This document shows, piece by piece, positions 12,501 to 24,715 of a stretch of DNA of 64,000 bases. The position numbers and the translations under genes were made by a program. How positions within the stretch are numbered: the first letter of the stretch is position 1; every line of letters begins with the position of its first letter. The DNA is from Pristionchus mayeri (lineage: Eukaryota > Nematoda > Chromadorea > Rhabditida > Neodiplogasteridae), in NCBI GenBank assembly GCA_036245805.1, contig BTRK01000002.1, positions 16,733,067-16,797,066 on the forward strand, given 5' to 3'. The notes under the pieces were generated by a model, which had not been told where the DNA came from, did no database searches, and saw only the letters and a program-made list of their open reading frames with translations.

Positions 12501-15500
12501 GATCTACTTGATGATTCAGGCGAGTCAGACCTTTCCGGTGACTGCGAATAAACTCAGTGATGATCGCCACAGCCTCATCATGGTCATGGGTAGGCGTGAT
12601 CTATGATGTTTGATCTTCGACCTGCTCTAGGTACGTCCTTTACGGGCTCTAGGAACAAAGACGATTTCAAAATCGCCATCTACGACCCTATCTCTGACTC
12701 ATGGAGTCGTGAGTTTTTTTTTCAAATTTATATTGCTCTCTTCCCGAAATGCAAAATCAATAAAACCATTAATATCGAGGTGGCACGACTGCCTATTCGC
12801 GTGATATCTTCATCTCACACGAGGAGTTCACTGCGGGCAGCATCGTCAGTATTATCCTTCCAATCCCAATTCTTCCACTTTTCTCTTGCGAAGATGTATG
12901 AATTTTCTCGTTCACTTATATTGGCGGAATCTACGAGATGTATGATTCCACGCAGAATCGATTCATCGACGTATGCGTTGAATTCTCCATTTTGCAATAA
13001 ATGTGACATTAAGTTACGCACGCCATGTCGCTGTCGGCAGCATGATGCAAGAACGACTTTTTATTTTGAAAAAATGCGCATGCATTTCAGCATTCGGATT
13101 GGGGGGTTCAATGCACCTACTGTTGAGAACGAGCGCATGTCGGATGCTATCCTCACTCTCGATATCAACGAAGAGAGCCCTGGTAATCGATGGAATCTAC
13201 CTCCATAATCGTATAGTAGAAGTGCAACTCATTCATGTTGCAGAGTGGATCCCCCTCACTTCGATGTCAAAGCCCCGCGAGGACGCCCCTTCGTGCTTCC
13301 TCGACGGCAAACTCTACAGTAAGTCATATTAACATCTGATCGCAATGATCTTTCATCTTCCTAGTCTGGGGCGGCCAGAACGGGGTTGAGGAAAAGGCGT
13401 ATTGCGATGGAGAAGCGTACGAGTTCGAGACGGACTGGTGAGCTATTTCTACGGAATCATAAAAAATACAATAATAAACATATAAGTAAATTTGTTGTTT
13501 AGCTGGCAGAAGGTGGCCGACATGAATGAGTCACGCAGCGGGGGCGGGATCATTGCCTACAGAGGATACATCTATGTGGCTGGGGGGTAAGTAGATGTCG
13601 AGTAGAGATCTCCAGTCACTTGAGGAGAGACCATCATATTTCTCGGAGATTTTAGTAATCCAATAGAATATATTAATAGAGGAAAATGAATTATCGTGAA
13701 ATGTGTATTTCATTGTTCGCAGACTACAACAAGAAGTTTTTTTTCCAAATTTAAATTATTTCTAAAATTCTTTATATTGGGGTGTCCGGAAAGTTCGTAT
13801 ATTTTTTTGTTTTTATTTTTTATTCAATGCTTTACAATTCTCAGTGACCAATGTATGCCCCCTTCTTTCTCACTACCTCCCTCCAGCGATTGGGCAGGGT
13901 CTCGATTCCTCTCTTCCAGAATGCGGGTTTCTTCGAGACGGCCCAGTTCACGAAAGCCCTCACAACTTCATCTCGATTCTTGAACTTCTTTCCTTTGCAG
14001 AAGTCAGAGAGAGAGCGGAAGCAGTGGTAGTCGCATGGGGAGAGATCCGGGGAATACGGTGAATGGGGAATCCTCTCGATCTTCAGCTCGTCCATTTTCT
14101 TCTGGGTCATCTTCGCTCGATGTGGGCGAGCATTGTCCATCAGAAGAAGAATTTTGCCCTGGTTCAGGAGTCTGGGAGGGACTCTGATCGCGACATCTTC
14201 CAGTTGTTCAGAGAAGAGGTCGGCATTGATGCTGGTGCCAGGGGCGAGGATCTCCCAGTAGATGGGACCGAGCACTGGGAAGAAGAAGCAGAGGAGTTCC
14301 TTCTTTCCGTGTTCTTCCTTCTTCGGGACGGGCGTGGGCTTCTCATCTGCATCCACCCATTGCAGTCTCCTCACAGGGTTATCGTACGTGATCCACTTCT
14401 CATCTGTAGCGATGATGGAATTGACCCATCGAAGATTGGATCTACGATGGAGTAATTCCCGACAGACTTGAACACAATTTTTCAGGTGTTCGGGGGAGAG
14501 GTCATGGGGAATCACTTGTGGGAGTTTCGGCTTATTCCCAGATCGATGGAGGATATCGGACACCGTTGATCTGGGAGTACCAGTATACTTCTTCAACTCA
14601 CGCACACTGGCCATGGGCTTGTGCTTCAGTGTGCGGAGAACGAGAGGCTGATCGAGAGAGGGAGGGAGGGCGTCCAGAGCGGGGTTGATCATCGAGACCA
14701 AACTCCCCTTTCTTGAAGCGGGAAAACCACTTATAGCAGAAGGGTATGGAGGGGGCGTCAGCTCCTTCCGACTGGGCCAGGGCAGAGTGGGCCTCCTTCA
14801 CGGATCGGCCAAGACGGTAGTAATGAAGTAAAACTGCTCGGAGGTAGAAATGGGAGTCCATCACAAGAATCAATGTAGCAACTAGGAGACTGATTAAATC
14901 CTCTCACTACTCAACGTCAGAATGATGCAATACATTGTTGACAAACAGATTGCGCAATCACTGCATTTGATCGCGAACTGACTTTTTTCCGAAGCATTAT
15001 ACGAACTTTCCGGACACCCCAATATTTTCCCATGGAATAAAAAGATGTTTGCAGATATGTCGACGAACACGGGGATCCCGCTCAAGAAGACGTCAGTATG
15101 AAGAGTGCCGAACGATACGATCCCAAGACGAATAAGTGGACTTCGATTGCAAGCATGAACTTCAAGAGGTTGGTCAATCTTCAGTATCTCGAACTGATAT
15201 TTCATTTTATGAAATGAGTATCATTCAATTAGTTTCAAATCTACTATATTATCACGCATTTCTCTGTGCATATTTTTATATGAATACAAACATGTATTAT
15301 TTATTTTGTTTTAGCATTAGCATTGCACTTATCTGCACTTTGCGATATTTCGTGTATTGTAGACGAAGGTGCAGTCTGGCTGTATCGTGTGGTCGTCTCT
15401 TCGTCACGGGAAGTCCATACTCAGTGGAAGAGTATCTGGTGGAGAAGGACGAGTGGGTGGTGCGAGCGGACTTCCCCTTCACTCTGTGAGTCTTGTAGTC

Positions 15501-15912
15501 AAAATATGGATATGTTCTTAATGTTAACGAGACTTGAAAAAAAGAGAAAGATATGATCTAGCTGAAATGGAAATGAAAACAACTATAGATTTTTAAGTGT
15601 TTGATTAGAGAGTAATAGTTGTTCGTCTGGCACACCAACTGGGAAAGTATTTGCAGCTCAGAAATGGGCTACAACAGCAGCTTCGTCCTGCCCGTTCCCG
15701 CCTCCTACCCCATCCCTGCACACGCTCTCAAGGTACGAGTAGAATGGGGCAATGATGATTTTACCTTCTCAATCATGTGGGAAATATATTACTATGTTGT
15801 GATGCTCTTTTGCAAGGATACAATGAAAGGACACATTTCGAATATTCAGGAACGAATTCCGAAGTGCGACGTCGTTGAGAAGAGAGAAGACGTAGTCAGA
15901 GAGGAAGAGTAG
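9543..15912 (+). CDS. BTB-BACK-Kelch (KLHL-type) protein gene, possibly decaying
   Basis: Proteins of this type are usually Cullin-3 substrate adaptors. Predicted start ATG G at 9543-9546, then exons at about 9604-9692, 10192-10281 (BTB: RREDNLFDITFVVGEKSFQA), 10432-10522 (TLLAARSPFFSAMF), 11516-11627, 11753-11884, 11996-12103, 12173-12234 and 12341-12458 (BACK), then Kelch blades from 12520: IAIYDPISDSW, WIPLTSMSKPRE, GKLYIWGGQ, GYIYVAGG, AERYDPKTNKW, WVVRADFPF. The last exon (15850-15912) is acidic and stops at TAG. Most junctions join in phase with clean GT-AG sites. Three do not: about 12709-12930, the A6 run near 13070, and the intron 15486-15608, where the frame shifts by one. Either it is an old pseudogene in its propeller, or the assembly carries small indels. 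A mariner occupies the intron after 13586. Confidence 0.75.
13777..15022 (-). mobile_element. mariner-family transposon
   Basis: Matching 24-bp terminal inverted repeats (left TTGGGGTGTCCGGAAAGTTC, right its exact complement at 14999-15022) are flanked by the TA duplication typical of mariner (13775-13776 and 15023-15024). At 1246 bp it has full mariner length. It lies in an intron of the Kelch gene in the opposite orientation. Perfect ends suggest a recent insertion. Confidence 0.95.
13841..14873 (-). pseudogene. mariner transposase, one frameshift
   Basis: A DDE/D transposase that would cut and paste the element through its inverted repeats. The N-terminal DNA-binding part reads from ATG at 14873 (LHYYRLGRSVKEAH, WFSRFKKGEFGLDDQPRSGR). 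The catalytic part carries ATDEKW, LLMDNARPHR and YSPDLSPCDYH. Exactly 34 residues separate the last two catalytic aspartates, the D34D spacing that defines mariner. The two halves are in different frames. The shift falls in a short CCCT repeat near 14655-14670, just after the GRPPSL motif, and is a single-base indel. Otherwise the coding region looks complete, so this copy is only recently dead or mis-assembled. Confidence 0.9.
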
Positions 15913-16222
15913 ACAAGATGAGGGAGAAGAGAAGCGAAGAATGAGCTCTACCCATTTCCCTTCTCATTATCTATGTGTGATAAAGCCTAATACGGCACAA
16001 TTCCTTCAGAGTCTCTTATGTAAATTTGGCATTAATATCTTTCTTGTTAATCTGATTTCACGATCTTCTGATGTGAAGATTGCGGCATATTTCGATGAGT
16101 TGAGAGAAAATCATATAAAATATTGCATGTAGTTTTTTTTAGCTTTTGACATTTCAACACGTAATGTTACATTATGAGCACGAATCAATAAATTATGTAG
16201 CTGAGCGTAAGCAATTCACAAT

Positions 16223-17170
16223 CTACAACTCGTCGAGTGTCTCCCTCCTCTCTTCCTCCTCTTCCACTCCATTCTCGCCGTACCACAAATGGAAGATTGC
16301 GAGTTGTCGATCCGCCTGAAATGAATCAGATCTAGAAATGAAATTGAGCGTTGGGCTCATTGAACAAACGTTTCTATTTACGTTAGGTGCTTCAAATAAG
16401 TCCAAGAAAAATGCTCGTGGACTATATTTACTTACTACTTCCTGCTTAATCTGCTGCTTGGTCAGCTTTCGCCGTTGAAAATCACTTTTCCTCTTCGCGA
16501 TTACTTTGAGTGCTGATTGGACACCCAATTTGTGCAGAATGAGACCGGTAGGCTGTAATGATTCGTGTTTCTTCGCCTGAGAATGAGGTGTACGCTCTCA
16601 ATGAACTGCTTCTCCTCATCAGTCAAGCCTTCGAACTCCTCGTTGCAAATCCTTCTCAACTCTTTCAATTTGCCCCACAACACTCGATAGTTGGAGGGAA
16701 ATCCTGTTAGAACCTGCAATAATCTGTCCAATTCTATAGTTAATGGGCTTGATATTTAAAAAGTGACTGCGAATATGAAACGGGCTTATCTAGCCTAAGA
16801 AAATGTTAGTAATTCTTTCGAATTGCGTAAGTGACCTCGTCTTGGACTTCTGGTTTTTCTGCCAGAAATCCCATAAATTCCTTCTTGAATGTGATCAGCT
16901 CCTCTTCAGAGGAAGTGCTTAATGAGGGATAGGAGTCACATAATTCGTTGATTCCGAGGTCAATAACTGCAAAGATAGATTGTGCCTCTCACAATGCAAT
17001 CTCTATCTGGAAAGGTAGCCTATTCCGAAGGTCAGTGAAAGTGAAAACGAACGTTCATAGGGGCTGGTGAACTCGTAGGGATCCACAAGTGACTGATACT
17101 CATTGCTCTCTTCGATTATATTGCATCGCACCATTGATAGGATGAGGAATAGCGGCAAAAGAAGCAACAT
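16223..17170 (-). CDS. Array member A: secreted five-exon protein, tail LDEL
   Basis: First copy of the family that fills the next 45 kb; I do not recognise the family. Exons are about 17170-17057, 16967-16838, 16712-16593, 16555-16437 and 16313-16223. The start follows AATTCAG directly, as expected for a trans-splice acceptor. Residues 1-18 (MLLLLPLFLILSMVRCN) are a clear signal peptide. Exon 2 has INELCDSYPSL and TFKKEF, exon 3 LTGFPSNYRVL, exon 4 KLTKQQIKQE, exon 5 a W plus a run of Glu ending ETLDEL. The last four residues resemble a KDEL-type ER retrieval signal, though Leu at the first position is unusual. It is the most diverged in exon 5 (no WHKDDP). No break is seen, so it may be functional. 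Confidence 0.7.
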
Positions 17171-17664
17171 CTGAATTAGAATTTTGAGAATGTAAAAATT
17201 TATGCGTCACTATAGGCAAACATGTACTTATCAACTTACATTATCTTTCCAGAACTGTCACAAAATGAACACGCGAAAATAAATATCGAGGAAATTCAGA
17301 ATAGAGCAATTCAGTAAAGGGGAGTGACGAGAACGGAAGAAGGGAGTGAACAGAGAAAGGTCGTGCATCCAATAGAGGCGAGTACTCTCACTTTCCATTG
17401 AAGTTAGTTCAAAATATGTCCTTGTTGATAATGAAAGGATCTAGCTCCATTCAGTAAAATTGATGTGACAATGATATTCAGAAATTATTAAAATATTTTC
17501 CAAAACCGTGTTAAAAACAGTAATATGTTGTTGGAGGTTGTCTTTTGGGAAACCTACAATACAAGACCATGCTTCAAATACACTTTATCACACGTCCAGA
17601 TGCACGTAAAAGGAACTAGTGAGAATACAGTCCAACTCTGAGGGACTCGTTACTCTAGGGTAGG

Positions 17665-20600
17665 TCACTCCATGGGGACAGTGGGCCAATCGTCGACCAG
17701 AAGACGAACCATCGTCTTCTCCACGTAGGGAACCGTGTCCGTCACCTGGAAGGCTTTTTATGAAATAGAATTTACACAAATTTATTCTAGGGGCAAAGAT
17801 AGTTCAGAATTTGAGTACACTTAAAAACTCCATAGTTGCGTATTCAAAAACTAAACAAAAGTGAAATGAGGCTTTCATATGCTTAGAGGAGGAATCTTTT
17901 GGTCGGCGTACCTCGTAGAACTCGTTCAGGATCGCGTCCACGTATCGTCTATCGCAGCCACTCTCCTCCAGATGAGGAAGCACCTTAACAGGGAGTTTAA
18001 CAAAAAGAGTTTATTACGAGACAATTCACCGACACACTGTGCTACACTGTTCAACCCGCTACTCAACTTCCACTCACCGACTCGTCTACCCACTGCTGCA
18101 GACTGGTGCGAGTGTTGAGATGAGCCTGCAACAATGAATTCAAACCCGCTCAGTTTCCACCTCTTCAGGTTTTCGTTTTTTCCCTACCCATGGCCGAAAA
18201 TCATGAGAGATACCTAGAAATGAGTGGGGGGGGGAATGGTCAAATATCGTAGAAGGGCCAAACATGACATGCTCTCTCCATCTCACCATGTCAGCCAGTA
18301 CTCCGATGGCGATTCTCTTGGCCATGGGACACTCTCCTTCGGGCACCGCCCAGATGACGTGCAGCAGGTGGAGGATATCGACCATCGACGAGGACGGAGT
18401 GAGAGGCTACAAGAATGAGGAGAGTTCGATGCCCGCCAGGTGCATCATCTTTTGTAGGGAGAAAGGACTGACGTCGATGGCGAGGGCCAGTCTGCAGATG
18501 GCCCGTTCCCACTGAGGAAGCACGATGTCGAAGAAGTGATCCTCAACATTTATCAGGTAAAAGATGGAGGACACTCTCCACTGTGATGATCTCTGGTATT
18601 TTTTATCCCACTAGTTTCCTGCATCACTGCCCACTGGGAAAAGATGAAAGGTGCCGATAGGAAACAACTGGGAAAAATACTGGGATCCCACTGGGGAAAG
18701 CCGTCTTCCCAGTAGTCCCCTAATATATTTCCCACTGGTTTCCTATCGGCATCTTTGATGTTTCTCCCAGTGGGCAGTGAGGTAGGAAACCAGTGGGAAG
18801 AGCTGGGATCCCACTGGGAAAAAAATACCAGAGATATTCTAGTTCGAGAAAGAGTGCAAGTATGGGTTCACGAGACATAGGCTGTGACATCTAGCACATT
18901 GCCATTCTCACCCGGAAGATTCCATGGAGGACGTTCGTGATCCGTTCCAGGTTGTCTACCCTCACAGGCAGGGGCATCTCCACTCCGTAGGCAACCGGAA
19001 TCACCTGAACAATCAACCATCACCTCTCCATTCGTTGTGCTATTGCCAATGGGCGTGTATGCTTCCATCATTTTCAAAGCACGCACGAAAGCCTTATGCT
19101 GACATGGTATCTTACCATTCTGAGCTCTCGCTCGGAGAGACTTCTGATGGTGGTGACTTCGCCGATAGGCATTCCCTGGAAGTGAATTTAACCTTTTCTT
19201 TATCGATTGAATATCAAAGATCAGGTCGGAGTTATCACTGAAACACAATGTGAGATGCGAAACCTGGAGTTGTTCCGCGATGCGGGGACTGCTCTGGAAG
19301 GCCGATCGATGGCACCGGTAGACACGCGCGTCCGCTCCGTCTCCCTACAGGAGGAGATGTTTGTGTCAAATCTTTGAATGCCTTTTTGTTTGTCTACTGA
19401 ATTCCATTGATAAATCCAATATTCAGAGGAAATCAAACACCTTGAGCTTGAGGTCGCTGCTGCGCGGCCTCTGCCCAGCCAGGATCGCCTGCACAGTGTA
19501 CTCGGCGCTCGAGAGACGGCCAGCCCTGAGCTTATCGATTGGGGAAGGGATACGGTAGTCAGCGTACGGTCTCAGATCGATGAATGATTCGAGGGCGAAG
19601 AAGGACCGAGGGATGACGAGACGAAGGGAGAGACGGAAACGGCCGGATTCGTCTGAATTATTTTTTTTTAAAATTCGAACATTAGAAATGATGAAAAAAT
19701 CAATTTATTATAATGTTGTTGGAGGTGAACAATTTTTTACAATTACTTTTTACCTGCGAATCGGCGCAATTCCTCTTGAGTGAACTGCTTGGCGGGTGAA
19801 TACACACGACGTGTATCTGTGTACCGCAGATCGTCTGAACATCAAAGATCAGAATTCATTGCAGAAAATGATGCGGACGATTCGCATTCGATGCATTTCT
19901 TTAATAATTTACTTGCTATAGATCATCGCATATTGTTTTGTGAAGTGTCAAGAGTGCTGAAGGGGCTCACATTCATCCTTCGTCGTCTCATCATTCGCCG
20001 TCAGAATCACATCGGCCTCAACGATGCGAGGGAACGGGTAATCTTTAGTGCCTGAAATGTTACAGCGTGTCCAGGATTAGCTTAAACAGTTTCACAGCTG
20101 TCAATTACATCAAAACAATGAAATGCAAGCTCACATTCCTCCTCCACTCCCTCACTCTTCATAGTCAGAGCGAACGAATCATCTAAAATGGAGATAAATC
20201 AGAGACCAAAGACCAAAGATCAGCTCACTTTGCACTCGAGTGAGACGAAGGGAGCAGAGCCAGTAGACATTAGCGTGGTTGAGAAGGATACGCTTCTCCG
20301 AGTACTGACCCACATCGATCAGGGACTGAAACGTCATTTCTATGAAAAATCAAAGATCAAGTTTCAGTACCTCGAAGGGCAGGCGGCAATCAGCGGTGAA
20401 GGCGAGGCAGAAGTTCATGTTGTCGCCTGCACAACACTCGAGGGAGAGGTCACGAGGACGGAGAGGGAGATAGGCTATAGAGATTAACGATGAGAGATCA
20501 AACATCATATACGAGGGAAGAATCAGAGGGAGGAAACACTCACGCTTGTCCCTGGCCAGAGAACTCGATTCGTCGACCTCAGGGACACTCTGAAAGATCA

Positions 20601-20760
20601 AAGTTCGAACATGAATAATCATTTTAAAAAAACGATTGAGCGCTTCCTACCATTTCGTTGAGAGAAGGGAAGGAGGCGAGAGGAGCGAGTCGACCACTCC
20701 GAAGGAAGGAGGGAGCAGAAATGAATAGAGCAGAGAGAGGAGGATGCAAATAACACTTCA
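17665..20760 (-). CDS. BTB-domain protein (possibly MATH-BTB), 5' end unresolved
   Basis: About a dozen exons can be joined on the minus strand. Near 19340-19250 a BTB-like segment reads GDGADARVYRCHRSAFQSS then RIAEQL, followed by RSLSERELRM, VIPVAYGVEMPLPVRVDN and LERITNVLHGIF, matching the core of BTB folds. The N-terminal exons (20590-19470) encode segments like FCLAFTADCRLPF and NHANVYWLCSLRLTR that could be a diverged MATH domain. The C-terminal exons are 18287-18547, 18078-18125, 17912-17983 and 17665-17745, ending TVPME. The 18287-18547 block contains an in-frame TAG at 18407-18409, but GTCAGT at 18467-18472 and TTGTAG could bound a 66-base intron that keeps the frame. It sits between array members A and B on the same strand. 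The start codon was not identified. Confidence 0.5.
18589..18835. mobile_element. Inverted-repeat MITE in a BTB-gene intron
   Basis: The ends ATCTCTGGTATTTTTT and AAAAAATACCAGAGAT are complementary and the arms pair through repeats of CCCACTGGGAA and GGGATCCCACTGGG. It contains no ORF. Ends and internal words are shared with the element at 61911-62060, so the two are one family. It sits inside a larger intron here. Confidence 0.8.
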
Positions 20761-20947
20761 CTCTTACAACTTTCACTTGTTATTAGATTACATTTTCGAT
20801 GCAATTTCATGTAAACTTCAATTGGAAATAGAAAGTCAGATCATCATTGGGTGGTTTATCATTAGTTGTATGTGCAACTGAACAATGATGTGATCTTTAT
20901 CGCCCAAAAATAAATTAAAATCGTCGGAACAGCCGAAAAACAATCAA

Positions 20948-21887
20948 TCAAAGCTCATTTGTCGATCTCAGGGAAGCCCTGAGGCCATCGACGAGTTCAT
21001 TGTTCGGGTCGTCCTTGTGGAAGAGCTCCATCAGTCTCTTGAGATTGGCGACCTGTGAAGAATTTTTTCGTCAATTCTCAAGTTGCAGCACAATTCAAGT
21101 AAAATCGGAGAGCGGAAAGGTGAATTTTCCCGAGAGGAAATGTAAAAAGAGCTGAATTATGGACGATGGCCTGCATGGGCTGGGCAAGAGCACTTACGAC
21201 ATCACTTCTGATCTCCTTCTTGTTCATTCCCTCATACTTCCTCTTCTTCTCCTTCAGCAAATCCATCACGGGTTTCATGCACAACTGGTAGATGAGGAAT
21301 TTGTGCCCCTGAGGAAACACTGATCAGAAATTGCGAGGTTAGTCAACGAACATCCTCTTTCACTTCCGGTACATCGCGTCTGTTGATCTCCTTGAGCTTC
21401 GTGATAACTCCCGGAAGGATCTTGTACGATGAAGGGGATCCCTCAAGAACCTGCAAATAGCAAAAATACTGAATTCAGACTATCATACAAGTCAGCTATA
21501 GAAAAACAACACAATTATATATTTTTGTGAACATTTTTGTGAACAGATAATGCATCGATCATGACGTCCATCTAATTACTTACTTTATCCCGCGCATCTT
21601 CTTCAGACGCGGCGAAGTAGATCATCTCTCGTTTCAGGAGAATCTTCTCGTCTTTGTTGGCAGGACAAAGATCGTCATACTCTTTGCACAAGTCATCCGC
21701 AATTCGATTTGCCACTTAAAAGTTGTTCAAGTGACATAATTGCCGTATTTTCTAGATAATGCAGCTTACTTTCATATGCGGTAGAATGCTCTAAGAGCTT
21801 GCGTAAATCATCCTTCGTTGGAGGATCGAAGGAGACATTGGCGAGGATCAGGGAAGGAACAAGGAGGAGAGGCCAGATGAGACGCAT
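20948..21887 (-). CDS. Array member B: secreted protein, tail TNEL
   Basis: Exons about 21887-21772, 21716-21584, 21451-21355, 21308-21197 and 21052-20948. ATG follows TTTGTAG directly. The signal peptide is MRLIWPLLLVPSLILANV. Exon 2 has LCKEYDDLCPAN and LLKREMIYF, exon 3 EGSPSSYKILP, exon 4 EGMNKKEIRSDVV, exon 5 LFHKDDPNN ending ASLRSTNEL. All frames are open and junctions are in phase as far as read. The C-terminal NEL is close to the ER retrieval consensus. It is closest to member E by its FDPPTKDDLRK / RPTKGDMKK exon-1 segment. Confidence 0.7.
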
Positions 21888-22414
21888 CTACAAAGTGAAG
21901 TCATCTCAGATATGCAAGCAGTTTTAAGAGAACAGTACGAAAGATGAGCTGAATATACGGGAAAGCAGAATTATTTCAAGAATGGCCATTTGTATTAGCT
22001 ATTAGAATGGATAATGAGATGAAGGGGTGATAATAGCAGGTATGGTCCGAGTGATGAGAGGATGGAAAAGACGCGATGGAGACTCTTCTCACTATTTGAA
22101 TGATGACGGGGCATGCCCAATGGTTACTAAGAGCGTCGAGATATGAACTGAAAAGCTTCTCCAGGGTTTGCCCGGTCATACATCAACTGACCTATCTCTT
22201 GTAGTTGATAGTCTTGTCTTATTTCTTGTGTGGTTGCTGTCTAACTTATTCATTTTGCAACACACTTTACTCTGTGAATCGACCATGAACAAGCTGAAAC
22301 GTTTAATCCGTGAATAAAATGTGAATCAACACAAACAAGACTATCTGAATAACGGTAGTATAAATTTGGAGGAAAACCTTAACAGAGACCTTTCTAGTAA
22401 ATTGGAATAACATA

Positions 22415-23765
22415 CAGTAGCGCTCATAAGTCATGGGACACTTTTTGCTTTTATTGTAACTTTTTGCCCAGGAAAGGCATCATTCTGGCACTAAGGCTGG
22501 ATGTACCAAATCCGGTGGAGACTATGCTTATGATAGTGGGGTATGACGCAATAGCCTAGTTATTGCGTAGTGATGACGCAATCAAAGTGTACTTATTCAA
22601 AACGGCATTATTCTTACATGGATTTTTTCCTACTCGCCAAACTTTATGAGGTTGGAGATATGACTGATGACTACTCAGATAAAATTTTTGAAGTTGCGGC
22701 GCGACCGCACATTTGCAGCAGCATTGCTGCAAAAACAAGGTCTGAAATTTAGAACTCAGCTCCTAGACTAGCTAGAGACTCGATCAAAACGCCTAAATGA
22801 TCGCCATCATGGGTAGAGTTGATCCTGAGAATATGAAAACAATATCTCGAAATTTGCCCTCAGGGCATGAAAAAATCACTTTTTTGTATGACCATTTTTT
22901 GGACATCCATAACTTTATGGGAAGGTTACGTACAAATCTGGTTTTTGCATAGGAATGTTTAAAATGTATCGGAGACCGGATTACCAACTTTTTAGAGTGA
23001 TTGGACATCTTTCATGCCTGCGACGTGCGTTTTTCGGGGGTATAGTAGGGTCGGGAATCACAGTGTTTACGCACTCTCGTCGTCTGTACTCTCTCGCCAT
23101 TGGGGTAAATAGGGTGTTTTCCGACCCTGGTATACCTTCGAAAATCGCACGCCGCAGGCAAGAAAGATGTCCAATCACTCTAAAAAGTTGGGAATCGGGT
23201 CTCCAATACATTTTGAACATTCCTATGCAAAAAACAGATTTTTACGTAACCTTCCCATAAAGTTATGAATGTCCAGAAAATTGTCATAGAAAAAAGAGAT
23301 TTTTTAATGCCCTGAGGGCAAATTTCGAGATATTGTTTTCATATTCTCAGGATCAACTCTACTCACGATGGCGATCATTTTGACGTTTTGATCGAGTCTC
23401 TATCTAGTCTAGAAGCTGAGTTCTAAATTTCAGACCTTGTTTTTGCAGCAATGATGCTGCAAATGTGCGGTCGCGCCGCAACTTTAAAAATGTTATCTGG
23501 GTAGTCCTCAGTCATATCTCCAACCTCATACAGTTTGGCGAGTAGGAAAAAATCCATGTAAGAATAATGCCGTTTTTAAAAAGTACACTTTTATTCCGTT
23601 CCGTCATCACTACGCAATAACTAGGCTATTGCGTCATACCCCACTATCATGAGCATAGTCTCCAATGGATTTGGTACATCCAGCCTTAGTGCCAGAATGA
23701 TGTCTTTCCTCGGCAAAAAGTTACAATAAAAGCAAAAAGTGTCCCATGACTTATGAGCGCTACTG
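22415..23765. mobile_element. 1.35-kb palindromic Tc1-type fold-back element
   Basis: The left end CAGTAGCGCTCATAAGTCAT is the exact complement of the right end, and TA flanks both sides (22413-22414 and 23766-23767). The arms of roughly 650 bases pair along their whole length, including TGATTGGACATCTTTC and the poly-purine blocks, with a centre near 23090. It has no transposase, so movement must rely on a Tc1-like enzyme elsewhere. It lies where exon 5 of array member C would be expected. Confidence 0.9.
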
Positions 23766-23916
23766 TAATTGTGCAACATCATATTCAGTCCGAGAATCAT
23801 AGAGTTTGTTACTCACACACATTGTAGGTAGTAAGATCGAGTATTTCACTTTCAGACAGCTCCCACAGTTCGTAGTGCTTGTCCTCCTACAATGCATCTC
23901 CATGAAAATGTTACAT

Positions 23917-24610
23917 TTCTCCAACATCCAATGTACTTCCGAATTTGTTTCTCTGTCAGTCCTCTTTCCAGATACATTACAGTCTTTCGGTAATGCAGAT
24001 CGACTAGGAACCCGTAGATGTGAGAAAGGATGAAGTGGTCCTCCTGAAATCATAAATTTATTTTCGTTCGACCTTGGAAACTTACATCCTCATACTCGTA
24101 AGTTCGCATAGCCATCTCGCGTTCCGCAATCTTTCTCAATCGTCCGATTGTATGAGAAAGGTTCTTCAGCTTGTTTGGAGACTTGCCAGTGAACACCTAA
24201 AATTTTTAAGCTCAATATCAAAATGCTAACACTTTTCAAGTGGCATTATCCAATTACTTGCATAATCAAAGTAGACTAGTTTAAGTTATTACATGTGTTC
24301 GCTTCAGCTCTTCGAACTCCTCAAGGAACTCATCAACGATCGTGTCGATCCCTTAAATGGCGTGATTAACATTTCTACAATTTGAATTTTGAGAAAAACA
24401 ATTTCAAATATCTATTTTCACGTTCTGTAACAAAAAGTTGTAAAATAATGTGGAGTAACATTTATCCAAAAAGATGCAAACAAGAAAATGAAGAAGAGAC
24501 TTACAATCGAGCACATCGCTCTTTGCTCTCCAATACTTTCTTCGTTCTTTGAAGTCGAGATTCCACGCGAAGGTCATGAAGATAAGAATACGCCTAGAAT
24601 CGAAGCATGC
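23917..24610 (-). pseudogene. Array member C, incomplete copy
   Basis: Pieces of four exons remain. Exon 1 is near 24600-24515 (AWNLDFKERRKYW, related to the AWEY start of members F and G) without a good hydrophobic leader. Exon 2 near 24353-24295 (IDTIVDEFLEEFEELKR) is cut short before the LKRE block. Exon 3 is at about 24199-24088 (FTGKSPNKLKNLSHTIGRLR) and exon 4 at about 24044-23930 (LERGLTEKQIRKYI). No exon 5 is visible before the Tc1-type palindrome. Truncated exon 2 plus missing exon 5 make this a probable pseudogene. Its closest relative is member D. Confidence 0.55.
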
Positions 24611-24715
24611 TGTACAGGATATTAAAAAAATAGTTAATCTCTTCGAGTTTAAGTAGACTTTCATAAAATACAAAAGAAGACATGGGAAACAAATCAATAT
24701 TCGAATGTGCATGAC

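Noticed and set aside
12603..13208. A 201-codon uninterrupted ORF in the Kelch region
   Set aside because: Only short parts match Kelch blades; the rest reads through introns.
14063..14455. Plus-strand ORF of 130 codons in the mariner
   Set aside because: It is antisense to the transposase, whose catalytic motifs are clear on the minus strand.
22955..23260. Pair of similar ORFs on opposite strands
   Set aside because: They are the two arms of the Tc1-type palindrome read on each strand.
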